A stretch of 64,000 nt of DNA from contig NZ_CP004353.1 in NCBI RefSeq assembly GCF_000550805.1, forward strand, positions 1,054,001-1,118,000, read 5' to 3'. Source of the DNA: Corynebacterium vitaeruminis DSM 20294. Lineage in GTDB: Bacteria; Actinomycetota; Actinomycetes; Mycobacteriales; Mycobacteriaceae. Position numbers and translations under genes: made by a program. Every line of letters starts with the position of its first letter. Position 1 is the first letter of the stretch. The notes under the pieces are model-generated. The model worked only from the letters and a program-made list of their open reading frames with translations, did no database searches and was not told where the DNA came from. Of this stretch, positions 20,521-29,533 are shown piece after piece.

Positions 20521-21102
20521 ATGAAGAAGTACTCTGTCGCCGCCAGCGCGGCCATTCTTGTCATGGCTGCGGGTTTGTCCGCCTGCTCCGATGATCAGCA
20601 GGACGCTGCTTCCTCGGCAGCTTCGTCGGTCGCCAACAACGCCGGGTCCGCTGTCTCCTCCGCGGCTGCAGGTGCCATGAGCGCCGCAAAGAGCGCAGGC
20701 GCGGAGGCTTCTGCGGCCGTGGAGTCGGCCATGAACAACACCACCGACATTACCGTCGGGGGCAAACAGGTCTCCGTGCCGGCAGCTCTCGCCTCGGCTA
20801 TCGACTCCCACTCCGATGATCTCGGCGAACCGTCTGCCGTCGATGTGGGAGAAAACGGGACCTACCTGGTCACCTATCCCGAGGGAAAGTACCTCGCCTA
20901 CAACGAGCAGGGTGAGCCGGTCCTCGTTCAGGGCATGATCGCCGAGACCTGGATGTCCCAGGGCGGCTTCGAGTCCACCCTTGGCGCCCCGGTCGCCGAG
21001 GAGCGAACCGTGGACAACGGCTGGAGCCAGGAGTTCGCCAACGGCACGATCAAGTGGGTCGACAACGGCACCGGCTACGCCGCCGAGGTCACCCCGAAGT
21101 AA
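20521..21102 (+). CDS. LGFP-type secreted lipoprotein
   Basis: 193 aa. The lipoprotein signal MKKYSVAASAAILVMAAGLSAC has a clear lipobox (LSAC). Residues ~30-75 are an Ala/Ser low-complexity helix-like spacer. The C-terminal domain has LGFP-like features (GGFESTLGAPVAEERTVDNG and WSQEFANGTIKWVDNGTG). LGFP repeats are associated with the corynebacterial cell envelope, so a surface anchoring or envelope role is likely. Start ATG 20521. Bidirectional terminator follows. Confidence 0.8.
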   Translation: MKKYSVAASAAILVMAAGLSACSDDQQDAASSAASSVANNAGSAVSSAAAGAMSAAKSAGAEASAAVESAMNNTTDITVGGKQVSVPAALASAIDSHSDDLGEPSAVDVGENGTYLVTYPEGKYLAYNEQGEPVLVQGMIAETWMSQGGFESTLGAPVAEERTVDNGWSQEFANGTIKWVDNGTGYAAEVTPK

Positions 21103-21115
21103 GCCTTTTATAGAC

Positions 21116-21153
21116 AAAGCCCCCTAGCACCGGAAGGTGCCTCAGGGGGCTTT
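21116..21153. terminator. Bidirectional terminator between lipoprotein and DHA2 genes
   Basis: Outer stem AAAGCCCCCT/AGGGGGCTTT with an inner GCACC-GGAA-GGTGC hairpin; it serves the two convergent genes. Confidence 0.75.
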
Positions 21154-21166
21154 CATCATGACGGGC

Positions 21167-22702
21167 CTAGCGTGTGGTGCGCAGGGTGTGTTCCTTGACG
21201 AAGAGGAGTACGATCACCGCGGCGGTCGACAGCGGGGCCAGGTACAGGAAGACCGGGGTGAGCGAGTCGTTGTAGGCGAAGCCGATGGCGTCGCGGATGA
21301 CGGCCGGCAGGTGTGAGACGATCGCCGGGGTGAGGTTGGACGCGCCGCCCTGCAAGTGCAGCTGGCTTACGTCCACGCCGTCCTTCGCCGCCTGCTGGAT
21401 GGCCTGCGGCAGGGTGGTGCTGAGATGCTCCTTCAGGTGGGAGAGGAAGATCGAGCCCACGAACGCGGAGCCCAGCGATCCGCCGACCTGACGGAAGAAG
21501 TTGTTCGCGCCGGTCGCGGTGCCCACCCGCTCGATGGTGAAGGAGTTCTGGACGATGAGCACGAGGATCTGCATGGTGCAGCCAAGTCCGATGCCGAACA
21601 GTGCCAGGAAGATGCCCACCTTGACCAGCGAGTCGTCGGCCTTGAGGGTGGACAGCAGCACCATCGTGATGGTGATGATGACCTGTCCCACGATCGGGTA
21701 CCACTTGTAGCGGCCCGTGCGGGTGATGAGGTTGCCCGTGACCGTAGAGGTGATGATCATGCCGCCCATCATGGGGATCATCATGAGACCAGCCTTGGTG
21801 GGGGTCATGTGGTGGACCATCTGCATGTAGGTGGGCAGGTAGGCCAGGCAGCCGAACATGATGACGCCGACCGCGAGCCCCGCGATAGTAGCCAGGGTGA
21901 AGTTGCGGTTCTTGAACAGGTCCATCGAGATAAGCGGCTGGGAGGCGCGGCGCTCGACGAAGACGAAGATCACGGCGAAGACGATGCTCGTGATGATGAG
22001 GCCGATGATCGTCGGGCTCGACCACTCGTAGTCGCGGCCGCCCCAGGTGACGAACAGGATGAGCGCCGCGGTGGCGATCGCCATGGTCAGCGTGCCCAGC
22101 CAATCGAGCCTGAAGTTCTGCTGCTTGGCAGGCAGGTGGAGCAGGGAGATGATGGCCAAGATGGCCACGATGCCGATCGGCAGGTTGAGCCACATGCCCC
22201 AGCGCCAGCCGGGGCCGTCGGTGAACCAGCCGCCGGCCAGCGGGCCGAGCACGGAGGCCACGCCGAAAACCGAACCCATGAGGCCCATGTACTTGCCGCG
22301 GGTGCGCGGGGTGGTGACCTCGGCGGTGATCGCCTGCGAGAGGATCATCATCGCGCCGCCGGCGACGCCCTGGATGGCGCGGCCCGCGATGAGCACGGAC
22401 ATCGACTGGGCGGTGGCGCCGATGGCCGATCCGATGAGGAACAGGACGTTCGCGCTGATGAACAGCGGCTTGCGGTTAATCTGGTCGCCGAGTTTGCCGA
22501 ACAGCGGCATCGCGATCGTCTGGCCCAGGAGGAAAGCGGTAATGACCCAGGACATGTGCTCCACGCCGCCGAGCTCGCCCACGATGGTGGGCAGCGCGGT
22601 GGTGAAGATCATCTGCCCGAGGGCGCTCATGAGCATGGAGAGCATGAGCGCGCCGATAATCAGACCGGTGCGTTGCTCCTTGTGAGTGGGAGTTTCAGTC
22701 AT
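21167..22702 (-). CDS. DHA2-family MFS drug:H+ antiporter (cassette 2)
   Basis: 511 aa with ~14 spans, closely similar to the protein at 15054-16682: ALPTIVGELGGVEHMSWVIT, GKLGDQINRKPLF and RAIQGVAGGAMMILSQAI. In span 1 it has SALGQMIFTTALP where cassette 1 has [12 protein letters not shown], so the usual membrane Asp of the family is Gly. That may change proton coupling. The start overlaps the end of the upstream tetR by eight bases, so the two are probably translationally coupled. Confidence 0.9.
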   Translation of the reverse strand: MTETPTHKEQRTGLIIGALMLSMLMSALGQMIFTTALPTIVGELGGVEHMSWVITAFLLGQTIAMPLFGKLGDQINRKPLFISANVLFLIGSAIGATAQSMSVLIAGRAIQGVAGGAMMILSQAITAEVTTPRTRGKYMGLMGSVFGVASVLGPLAGGWFTDGPGWRWGMWLNLPIGIVAILAIISLLHLPAKQQNFRLDWLGTLTMAIATAALILFVTWGGRDYEWSSPTIIGLIITSIVFAVIFVFVERRASQPLISMDLFKNRNFTLATIAGLAVGVIMFGCLAYLPTYMQMVHHMTPTKAGLMMIPMMGGMIITSTVTGNLITRTGRYKWYPIVGQVIITITMVLLSTLKADDSLVKVGIFLALFGIGLGCTMQILVLIVQNSFTIERVGTATGANNFFRQVGGSLGSAFVGSIFLSHLKEHLSTTLPQAIQQAAKDGVDVSQLHLQGGASNLTPAIVSHLPAVIRDAIGFAYNDSLTPVFLYLAPLSTAAVIVLLFVKEHTLRTTR

Positions 22703-23363
22703 CGTTTTCTTCTTTGTCGGGGAGGGCGCGGCACAGCCGCGTTATAGAGTGCAAGCTGGCCTTGCAGCGAGGCCTGAGCTGCTCGTAGCTCTCGGTCTTC
22801 GCGTCGACCCAGCTGCTAAAGCCCAGCCGGATCGCGCCGATGACCACGAGCGCGAGTTGTGCGGATTCCTCGGCGTCGGTGAGCTCGGGCGCGAGCTTCG
22901 CCTCGGGGAAGGCCTGGTAATAGGCCTGAAGCATCTCGGTGAGCACCGCGTAGGACCCGTTGAGCCGTGAGGATCCGAGGTGGTCGAGGTCGGGGTCCGA
23001 TCGCCTGATCCGCTTGCGGCGTCGCAGGAGGACGGCGCGCTGCTCGGGGTCGGCGAACTGCCCGGAGATGACGTTGTCGAGGGTGAGATCGAGGAGCGCC
23101 GCCACGACGTTCGCGTGCCGGTGGGAGAGGAAGCGCCCCCGCTGCTCTTCGTTGAAGTCCCGGGGCGGCTCGCCGAGGACGGCCGTCTCCTTCGAGTCGA
23201 CGTAGTTGAAGAAGGTGCGCTTGGAGATCCCCGCTGCCTCGCAGATGTCGTCCACGGTGACCGCGGCGTATCCGCGCTCGGCAACCAGCCGGGTGGCGTG
23301 CTCCTCGATGTCGGCCCGGGTCTGCAGTCGCTTGCGTTCCCGTAGTGATAATGGAGTTTGCAC
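22695..23363 (-). CDS. TetR-family regulator of efflux cassette 2
   Basis: 222 aa. HTH: RADIEEHATRLVAERGYAAVTVDDICEAAGISKRTFFNYVDSKETA, nearly the same layout as the cassette-1 TetR. The start is GTG 23363 with no clear Shine-Dalgarno sequence; the region just upstream holds two tandem 17-bp repeats. The mRNA may therefore be leaderless and the repeats may be the operator. It lies 41 bases downstream of pxpC on the same strand, so read-through from the pxp operon is possible. Confidence 0.87.
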   Translation of the reverse strand: MQTPLSLRERKRLQTRADIEEHATRLVAERGYAAVTVDDICEAAGISKRTFFNYVDSKETAVLGEPPRDFNEEQRGRFLSHRHANVVAALLDLTLDNVISGQFADPEQRAVLLRRRKRIRRSDPDLDHLGSSRLNGSYAVLTEMLQAYYQAFPEAKLAPELTDAEESAQLALVVIGAIRLGFSSWVDAKTESYEQLRPRCKASLHSITRLCRALPDKEENDD

Positions 23364-23364
23364 G

Positions 23365-23409
23365 AAAAGTAAACTTAGGGCAAAAGTAAACTGAGTGCAA
23401 ACTCTCAGT
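23365..23409. promoter_or_regulatory. Tandem 17-bp repeats plus inverted repeat, probable TetR operator
   Basis: 23365-23381 and 23382-23398 are adjacent copies of AAAAGTAAACTNAGNGC (15 of 17 identical). The second copy also begins an inverted repeat ACTGAG/CTCAGT (23390-23409) that runs into the pxpC stop. Confidence 0.5.
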
Positions 23410-24292
23410 CGAGTACTTTTTCCTCGAAGTGCACGAGCTGGCCGGGGACCAGCTGCGCGCAGCGGTCGGCGGAGTCCTCGTCGAGCACGCCGATGACCGG
23501 ATACCCGCCGGTGACCGGGTGGTCGGGGCCGAAGACCACCGGGTTTCCGTCCGGCGGAACCTGGATCGCCCCGCGGACCATGCCCTCGCTGGGCAGCTCG
23601 CCGCCGCGCTTGATCGCCAGCGGCTTCCGGGGAACAAGGCGCAGCCCCACGCGGTTGGAATCGGGGGAGACCGTGAAGACCTCGTTAAAGAACCGCTCGA
23701 CGGTGGCTACGGTGAACCAGTCCTCCCGCGGCCCGATGATGACCTTGAGCGGCTCGATGGACAGCCGCGACCATGTGGGCGGGAGCTGCCGGAGCATCGG
23801 GTACCACGCGTGGGTCTCGACGAAGGAGGAGCTGCCGAAGAGGACGTCACTGGCCGCCACGGGTGCGGGCCCGATGCCGCTCAAGAGGTCGAGCGAGTGC
23901 GAGCCCAAGACCGCGGGCGCGGAGAAGCCGCCGCGCACCGCCAGGTAGGTGCGGCAGCCCGACTCGGGGTCGCCGAGCTCGAGCGTGTCGCCGGGGGCGA
24001 GATCGAGGACGGTGTGGGTAAAGCCCCTCCTGCCCGACACCGCCACCTCGGCCTGAGCGCCCGTGAGCAGCACCGTCGCGGGGGCCAAGGCGCGCGCGGC
24101 GAAGCCGCCGCCGAGGATCTCCAGCACCGGGGCGTCCACGGAATTGCCGAGCGCCCGGTTGGCCTTGGCTGCGCTGCGGCGGTCCCAGGCGCCCGACGGG
24201 CTCACGCCGAACCCGGAAAGGCCGAACCGGCCTCGGTCCTGGAACACCGTCAGCGCGCCCGGGCGCACCACCTCGAAGAGCGGGAACGACAT
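23405..24292 (-). CDS. pxpC: 5-oxoprolinase subunit C (biotin-dependent carboxyltransferase-like)
   Basis: 295 aa, AHS2/KipA-type domain. Typical segments are LTVFQDRGRFGLSGFGVSPSGAWDRRSA at the N-terminus and GGYPVIGVLDEDSADRCAQL near the C-terminus. With PxpA and PxpB it forms the ATP-dependent enzyme that opens 5-oxoproline (pyroglutamate) to glutamate. It follows pxpB by four bases in the operon pxpA-pxpB-pxpC. Confidence 0.9.
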   Translation of the reverse strand: MSFPLFEVVRPGALTVFQDRGRFGLSGFGVSPSGAWDRRSAAKANRALGNSVDAPVLEILGGGFAARALAPATVLLTGAQAEVAVSGRRGFTHTVLDLAPGDTLELGDPESGCRTYLAVRGGFSAPAVLGSHSLDLLSGIGPAPVAASDVLFGSSSFVETHAWYPMLRQLPPTWSRLSIEPLKVIIGPREDWFTVATVERFFNEVFTVSPDSNRVGLRLVPRKPLAIKRGGELPSEGMVRGAIQVPPDGNPVVFGPDHPVTGGYPVIGVLDEDSADRCAQLVPGQLVHFEEKVLD

Positions 24293-24296
24293 GGGG

Positions 24297-24947
24297 TTAC
24301 CCGCCCTCCACGAATCGGACGATATCGCCCGGGGCGATGAGGCTGGGCTCGGGGCGGCTCAGGTCCCAGAGCACGGCATCGGTGCGGCCGATGAGCTGCC
24401 AGCCGCCCGGCGAGTCCGAGGGGTAGACCGCGCTCATGCCGCTGGCCAGCGCCACGGAGCCCGCGGGCACGGCGGTCCGCGGCGTCGCGCGCCGGGGCAC
24501 CGCGAGGCCGTCTCCCGTCAGGTACATGAACCCTGGTGCGAAGCCGCCGAAGGCCGCGCGCCACGCGGTGGCCCGATGCGCGGCGACGACCTCGCTCGGG
24601 CGCATGCCCAGCGCCTTCGCCACCTCGTCGAGGTCCGGCCCGCCGTAGGAAACGGGGATGACGATCTCACGGCCCTCGGCGCGGGCGGCGGGCGGGATGG
24701 GGCCCATGATGGAGACGAAGTCGTGCACCGCCCAGGCGTCGGTCGCGGCCGGGTCGAAGCTGACCAGGATGGTGCGCGCGGCGGGCACGGTGTCGCGGAT
24801 ACCGCGCAGCGCCCCGTCGTCGATGGAGCGGCGCAGGCGTGCGTGGGTGCGCACGACTAGGTCGATCATGGAGTCCTCGGGCCCGAGCAGGTCCGCCTCC
24901 TCGAAGGCGATGAGGATGGCGGCCTCGCCGCTGCGGTGGATGATCAT
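24297..24947 (-). CDS. pxpB: 5-oxoprolinase subunit B
   Basis: 216 aa, AHS1/KipI-type domain. Recognisable parts are VSYGGPDLDEVA, FAPGFMYLTGDG and the ending SPGGWQLIGRTD...PGDIVRFV. Its ATG overlaps the pxpA stop (ATGA), indicating translational coupling. Part of the 5-oxoprolinase complex. Confidence 0.9.
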   Translation of the reverse strand: MIIHRSGEAAILIAFEEADLLGPEDSMIDLVVRTHARLRRSIDDGALRGIRDTVPAARTILVSFDPAATDAWAVHDFVSIMGPIPPAARAEGREIVIPVSYGGPDLDEVAKALGMRPSEVVAAHRATAWRAAFGGFAPGFMYLTGDGLAVPRRATPRTAVPAGSVALASGMSAVYPSDSPGGWQLIGRTDAVLWDLSRPEPSLIAPGDIVRFVEGG

Positions 24948-25705
24948 GCGCCCACCGCGATGCCGTTCTCGGCGAAGAGCGCGACGATCGCGGCCACGTT
25001 GGCCAGCGCCTCCGGGTTGTCTCCGTGCACGCACAGCGACTGCGCGGAGACCTCGATCGACCCGCCTGCGAAAAGCCCCACTGACTGCGACCGAACGATG
25101 GACAGCGCCTGCGCCGCGACCGCCTCCGGGTCGTAAAGCACCGCGCCGGGCTGGCTCCTCGGCGCGAGCGTCCCGTCGGGCAGGTAGGCGCGGTCTGCGA
25201 AGGCCTCGGCGATGGTGCCCAGCCCCTCGGCGCGCGCCCACTCGAGCACGGGCGCGCCCGCGAGCGCCATGAGCTTGAGCCCCGGGTCGACGGCTAGGAT
25301 CGCGTCGATGACCGCCGTGGCCTGCACGCGATCGCGGACCATGGTGTTGTAGAGGGCCCCGTGCGGCTTGACGTAGCTGAGCGTGACCCCCACCGCCTGG
25401 GCCATGCCCCACGCTGCGGAGATCTGGTAGATGAGGTCGGCCTTGAGCTCCTCGTAGGAGTAAGCGATCGCGCGCCGGCCGAACCCTGCCAGGTCGCGGT
25501 AGCCGGGGTGCGCGCCGACCCGGATCCCGCGCTGGGCCGCGGCCTCGATGGTGCGCATCATGACCGAGGGGTCGCCCGCGTGGAAGCCGCAGGCGACGTT
25601 CGCGCTGGAGACGAGCCGCAAGACCTCCTCGTCGTTGCCCACGGAGTACGCGCCGAAGCTCTCGCCGAGGTCGGCGTTCAAGTCGAAGCGCGTGATGGCG
25701 GTCAT
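24944..25705 (-). CDS. pxpA: 5-oxoprolinase subunit A (LamB/YcsF family)
   Basis: 253 aa. The LamB/YcsF signature is clear: DLNADLGESFGAY, SSANVACGFHAGDPSVM, RVGAHPGYRDLAGFGRR and VKPHGALYN. It is the first gene of pxpABC, which salvages the damage product 5-oxoproline. Divergent from a GntR-family gene 90 bases away that probably regulates it. Confidence 0.92.
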   Translation of the reverse strand: MTAITRFDLNADLGESFGAYSVGNDEEVLRLVSSANVACGFHAGDPSVMMRTIEAAAQRGIRVGAHPGYRDLAGFGRRAIAYSYEELKADLIYQISAAWGMAQAVGVTLSYVKPHGALYNTMVRDRVQATAVIDAILAVDPGLKLMALAGAPVLEWARAEGLGTIAEAFADRAYLPDGTLAPRSQPGAVLYDPEAVAAQALSIVRSQSVGLFAGGSIEVSAQSLCVHGDNPEALANVAAIVALFAENGIAVGA

Positions 25706-25764
25706 GGTTGGTCCTTGGGAAAAGTCATGAAACAGTTTTTCGTCGTGCTAATGCAACAATGGTA

Positions 25765-25780
25765 GATGTTAGTTGACATC
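25765..25780. promoter_or_regulatory. GntR-type operator candidate between pxpA and its regulator
   Basis: GATGT-TAGTTG-ACATC inverted repeat in the pxpA/GntR intergenic region, overlapping a TTGACA box. Size and form suit FadR/FCD-class GntR regulators. Confidence 0.45.
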
Positions 25781-25795
25781 GATACTAGGAGTCCC

Positions 25796-26449
25796 ATGCC
25801 CAAGGAAGCGCTGCTCGTGTCCACCGTCGCTCGCGTGACCGGCGAGATCTCTCGCATGGTCATGGAGGGGGCGCTGAAGCCGGGGGAGAAGCTCAACGAG
25901 GTGGCCTTCGCCACCAAGTTCGACGTCTCCCGGAACACCCTGCGCGAGGCCTTCCGCACGCTCATCCGCGACGGCCTGCTCGTCCACTACATCAACCGCG
26001 GCGTGTACGTGAAAAGCTTCGAGCTGGACGAGGTGGAAAAGCTCTACCAGTTCCGCCGCTTCATGCAGATCAGCTGCATCTCCTTCTTCGAGGCCAACGC
26101 GCGTTGCAGTTCGCTTGCCGACGCCATGCTGCTGGCCGCTACCCGCGCGGCGGAGGCCGCGGGCGCCGGCGACTGGGGCGCGGTGGCCCACCACAACAAC
26201 GAGTTCCACCTGCGGATCTTCGATATCCCCGACAACGAGCAGGTCCGCGAGATCGGCCGCGACATCGTGGTGCAGTTCCGCCTCGTGTTCATGAACTCGG
26301 GACAAGGTCCCGACGTCCACGGCCCGTTCATCCAGCGGAACAAAGAGATCGCCGAGGCGCTTGCGGCGGGCGAGACGGATCGGGCCTGCGAGCTTCTGGA
26401 CGACTACCTCGGGCGCTCGCTCGAGGTCGCGCGGGCTCGCTACCGATAG
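25796..26449 (+). CDS. GntR-family (FCD) regulator, likely of pxpABC
   Basis: 217 aa. Winged HTH: LKPGEKLNEVAFATKFDVSRNTLREAFRTLIRDGLLVH. The C-terminal all-helical FCD domain has AHHNNEFHLRIFD, with probable metal/ligand Asp and His residues. ATG 25796 is chosen because AGGAG lies five bases upstream; ATG 25766 sits inside the operator candidate. Divergent orientation to pxpA supports control of 5-oxoproline use. Confidence 0.87.
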   Translation: MPKEALLVSTVARVTGEISRMVMEGALKPGEKLNEVAFATKFDVSRNTLREAFRTLIRDGLLVHYINRGVYVKSFELDEVEKLYQFRRFMQISCISFFEANARCSSLADAMLLAATRAAEAAGAGDWGAVAHHNNEFHLRIFDIPDNEQVREIGRDIVVQFRLVFMNSGQGPDVHGPFIQRNKEIAEALAAGETDRACELLDDYLGRSLEVARARYR

Positions 26450-26461
26450 GCGTCGACAAGC
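26449..26461 (+). repeat. Interspersed 13-mer GGCGTCGRNAAGC (representative copy)
   Basis: This copy abuts the GntR stop. Other exact matches to GGCGTCGRNAAGC: + strand 12330, 19799, 34094, 36311, 41524, 54386, 57623; - strand (lower coordinate) 7137, 16710, 19413, 34934, 42532, 44294, 56622, 62679. One-mismatch or shortened copies: 58, 1384, 6219, 45115, 47876, 50752, 61799. The flanks of several copies extend to TAGGCGTCGNNAAGCGAAA. Orientation is balanced, 8 to 8 among exact matches. Copies lie in genes, in different reading frames, and between genes. Confidence 0.8.
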
Positions 26462-26463
26462 AC

Positions 26464-26496
26464 AAAAAAGCTGGCCTCCGAGGAGACCAGCTTTCT
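26464..26496. terminator. Terminator between GntR gene and fumC
   Basis: AAAGCTGG...CCAGCTTTC with an inner CCTC-CGA-GGAG pairing; A tract on one side and TTTCTT on the other. It serves the convergent GntR (+) and fumC (-) genes. Confidence 0.75.
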
Positions 26497-26505
26497 TAAG
26501 TCGGC

Positions 26506-27903
26506 TTACTTGTCGCGGTCGGTGTTCGCCATGGCGAGCACGTCGAGGCGCTTGTCCAGCTCCTCCTCGGTGAGCTTTTCGCCGTCGACGAAGCCCAGGT
26601 CGATGACGGTCTGGCGGATGGTCTTGCCTTCCTTCAGGGCGGTCTTGGCGACCTTGGCGGCGGCCTCGTAGCCGATGGCGGAGTTCAGCGGGGTCACGAT
26701 GGACGGGGAGGACTCGGCCAGAGTGCGCATGCGCTCGACGTTCGGCTCGATGCCGTCGACGAGGCGCTCGGCGAAGACGCGGGCGGTGTTGGCCAGCAGG
26801 CGAGCGGACTCGAGCACGTTGCGGGCCATGACCGGGATGAAAACGTTGAGCTCGAAGGCGCCCTGGGAGCCGGCGAAGCCGACGGCGGCGTCGTTGCCGA
26901 TGACCTGGGCGGCGACCTGGGTGGCGGTCTCACACAGGACCGGGTTGACCTTGCCGGGCATGATGGAGGAGCCCGGCTGCAGGTCCGGCAGGTGGATCTC
27001 GCCGAGGCCGGTGAGCGGGCCGGAGCCCATCCAGCGGATATCGTTGGCGATCTTGGTCAGGGAGACGGCGACGGTGCGCATGGCGCCGGAGAACTCGACC
27101 AGGCCGTCGCGGTTGGCCTGAGCCTCGAAGTGGTTGACGCACTCGCGCAGCTCGGACACACCGGTGAGCTTGACGAGCTCGGCGGTGACCTTCTCGCCGA
27201 AGTCGGCCGGGGTGTTGAGGCCGGTGCCGACGGCGGTGCCGCCGATGGGCAGCTCGCCGAGGCGCGGCAGGGTGGCCTTCACGCGCTCGATGCCTGCCTC
27301 GATCTGGCGGGCGTAGCCGGAGAACTCCTGGCCCAGGGTGACCGGGACGGCGTCCATGAGGTGGGTGCGGCCGGACTTGACCACGGTCTCCCACTCCTTG
27401 GCCTTGGCGGCCAGGGACTTCTGCAGCACCTCGAGGCCCGGGATGAGGTCCTTGACGGCGGCCTCGGTGGCGGCGACGTGGGTGGCGGTGGGGAAGGTGT
27501 CGTTGGAGGACTGGCCCATGTTCACGTGGTCGTTCGGGTGGACCTCGACGCCAGCGGCCTTGGCCAGGGAGGCGATGACCTCGTTGGTGTTCATGTTGGA
27601 GGAGGTACCAGAACCGGTCTGGAACACATCGATCGGGAACTCGGCGTCGTGCTTGCCTTCGGCGATCTCCTTGGCGGCGGCGATGATGGCATCTGCCTGC
27701 TCGGCGGAGAGCAGGCCGCGATCCTTGTTCACCTGGGCGCAGGCTGCCTTGAGCAGGCCCATGGCGCGGATCTGCGCAGACTCGAGGCCACGGCCGGAGA
27801 TCGGGAAGTTCTCGACGGCGCGCTGGGTCTGTGCTCGCCACAGTGCGTCGACGGGCACCTTCACTTCGCCCATGGTGTCGTGTTCGATGCGGTACTCAGT
27901 CAT
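26506..27903 (-). CDS. fumC: Class II fumarate hydratase
   Basis: 465 aa, full length. Superfamily signature [11 protein letters not shown]; also [28 protein letters not shown] and [17 protein letters not shown]. It reversibly hydrates fumarate to malate in the TCA cycle and uses no iron-sulfur cluster. Downstream of glpX on the same strand, as Rv1098c-Rv1099c in M. tuberculosis, with a 228-base gap containing a hairpin at 28077-28116. Confidence 0.97.
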   Translation of the reverse strand: MTEYRIEHDTMGEVKVPVDALWRAQTQRAVENFPISGRGLESAQIRAMGLLKAACAQVNKDRGLLSAEQADAIIAAAKEIAEGKHDAEFPIDVFQTGSGTSSNMNTNEVIASLAKAAGVEVHPNDHVNMGQSSNDTFPTATHVAATEAAVKDLIPGLEVLQKSLAAKAKEWETVVKSGRTHLMDAVPVTLGQEFSGYARQIEAGIERVKATLPRLGELPIGGTAVGTGLNTPADFGEKVTAELVKLTGVSELRECVNHFEAQANRDGLVEFSGAMRTVAVSLTKIANDIRWMGSGPLTGLGEIHLPDLQPGSSIMPGKVNPVLCETATQVAAQVIGNDAAVGFAGSQGAFELNVFIPVMARNVLESARLLANTARVFAERLVDGIEPNVERMRTLAESSPSIVTPLNSAIGYEAAAKVAKTALKEGKTIRQTVIDLGFVDGEKLTEEELDKRLDVLAMANTDRDK

Positions 27904-28076
27904 GTGATGGAATCCACCTTCGTTGTATTGGTTGCCTACGCGAGTGACCGCGCAAGCGTGAATTCATAGTTGCGTCGCGAATGCGTGTGAGGCCTCCTAA
28001 GCCGCGGAGGCTTCAAAAACACCAACGACCCACAACAATTCTGCCAGAAATGTGGCTGGGGAGGGGCAATTGCCAA

Positions 28077-28116
28077 ACAAGTGACACTAATCACTGAAAT
28101 GGTTAGTGTCACTTGT
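28077..28116 (-). terminator. Long hairpin downstream of glpX, probable terminator
   Basis: Perfect 14-bp arms ACAAGTGACACTAA/TTAGTGTCACTTGT separated by 12 bases, 16 bases after the glpX stop. The T tail is short, but stem length makes it a likely terminator. A second GCCTCC/GGAGGC hairpin lies at about 27993-28012 in the fumC leader. Confidence 0.6.
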
Positions 28117-28131
28117 CTGGGCTAGGGGAGA

Positions 28132-29139
28132 TTAATCCTTGCGGGAGTAATCCACCACGGAGTACTCCTGCAGCTTGGCCAGCTTGTGGACAGACTCGAT
28201 GAAGCGGACGGTGCCGGACTTCGAGCGCATGACCAGCGAACGGGTGGTGGCGCCGTTCTTGCGGTAGGACACGCCGCGGAGCATGTCGCCGTTGGTCACG
28301 CCGGTCGCGACGAAGAAGCAGTTGTCGGAGGCGACGAGGTCGTTGGTGGTGAGCACGCGGCCCAGGTCGTGGCCTGCGGCGCGGGCCTTGTCGGCCTCAG
28401 CCTCGTCCTTCGGTGCGAGCATGCCCTGGATGGCGCCGCCCATGCACTTCATGGCGCAGGCGGTGATGATGCCCTCGGGGGTACCGCCAGTGCCCATCAT
28501 GATGTCCACGGAGTTGGTGTCCTGGGCTGCGGCCACGGCACCTGCGACGTCGCCGTCGCGGATGAGGCGAACCTTGGCGCCTGCCTCGCGGATCTCCTTG
28601 ATGAGGTCGACGTGGCGCGGGCGGTCGAGGACGACGACGGTGACGTCGTTCTTGCTGATCCCCTTGGCCTTGGCCACGGCCTCGATGTTGTAGGCGGCCG
28701 GCGCGGTGATATCGATGACGTCCGCTGCCTCGGGGCCGGTGGCGATCTTGCGCATGTAGAACACAGCCGACGGGTCGTACATCGAGCCGCGCTCGGAGGC
28801 TGCCAGAACGGAGATAGCGTTCGGGCGGCCCTCTGCCATCAGGGTGGTGCCGTCGATCGGGTCGACCGCGATGTCGACCTCGGCGCCGGTGCCGGTACCG
28901 ACCTGCTCGCCGTTGAACAGCATCGGGGCCTCGTCCTTCTCGCCCTCACCGATGACGACGACGCCGTTCATCTCGACCGAGTTGATGAGCTTGCGCATCG
29001 CGTCCACGGCTGCGCCGTCGCCCTCGTTCTTCATGCCGCGGCCTACCCATCGGCCGGATGCCAATGCGGCAGCCTCGGTGACTCGGACGAGCTCGAGGGC
29101 CAGGTTACGGTCCGGAATCTCTGGGTGAAGAGCGTTCAT
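28132..29139 (-). CDS. glpX: Fructose-1,6-bisphosphatase class II
   Basis: 335 aa from ATG 29139 ([20 protein letters not shown]), preceded by AGGAGG; the longer frame lacks such support. GlpX features are [14 protein letters not shown], the metal-binding [12 protein letters not shown] and [15 protein letters not shown]. It is the gluconeogenic phosphatase of actinobacteria, acting on fructose 1,6-bisphosphate with divalent metal. Confidence 0.95.
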   Translation of the reverse strand: MNALHPEIPDRNLALELVRVTEAAALASGRWVGRGMKNEGDGAAVDAMRKLINSVEMNGVVVIGEGEKDEAPMLFNGEQVGTGTGAEVDIAVDPIDGTTLMAEGRPNAISVLAASERGSMYDPSAVFYMRKIATGPEAADVIDITAPAAYNIEAVAKAKGISKNDVTVVVLDRPRHVDLIKEIREAGAKVRLIRDGDVAGAVAAAQDTNSVDIMMGTGGTPEGIITACAMKCMGGAIQGMLAPKDEAEADKARAAGHDLGRVLTTNDLVASDNCFFVATGVTNGDMLRGVSYRKNGATTRSLVMRSKSGTVRFIESVHKLAKLQEYSVVDYSRKD

Positions 29140-29533
29140 TGAATAATGCCTCCTGTGGCATAAGGGGAATTCAGCATTGTTGACGGTTGCCACGCAAAGA
29201 GGGAAGAAAAAACAACATCTCTAGCACGCGGCCCACGTTTCATTGTTCCACTTATGGCCCTAACCGTGGGGACTTATTCCACCCGAAAGTGGGCAATAAT
29301 GTCGAATTTCTTCCGATAACTCCGACACGTTCGGAACTATCCGGGGGATATGCCGGACAATTGCCGCAGCCAGCACCGATAAAGAATTCAATCGATTGCA
29401 TATCGGTGGAGGGGTGTAGCCGCAAAATAGGGCAAAGTCGGGCACCGATGTGACTTTCTGAACACCTTATGTAACAACGCGACCGGGGTGGCCGTGGTAG
29501 GGGCCGGGCCGCGAGCGTGCGATACTAAGGGGC
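29140..29533. other. Intergenic region glpX / DUF4245 gene
   Basis: 394 bases between divergent genes, more AT-rich than its surroundings. It holds the glpX ribosome binding site (29149-29154 on the complement) and, at the right end, GATACT (29521-29526) as a likely -10 for the DUF4245 gene. I found no convincing operator or RNA structure. Small open frames here have no coding features. Confidence 0.5.

Noticed and set aside
28077..28116. Perfect 14-bp inverted repeat as a transposon end or MITE
   Set aside because: No target duplication, no transposase nearby and only one copy seen; position right after glpX fits a terminator.
29187..29453. 88-aa frame in the glpX/DUF4245 gap
   Set aside because: No ribosome site, unlike local codon use, and it overlaps the glpX leader; treated as non-coding.
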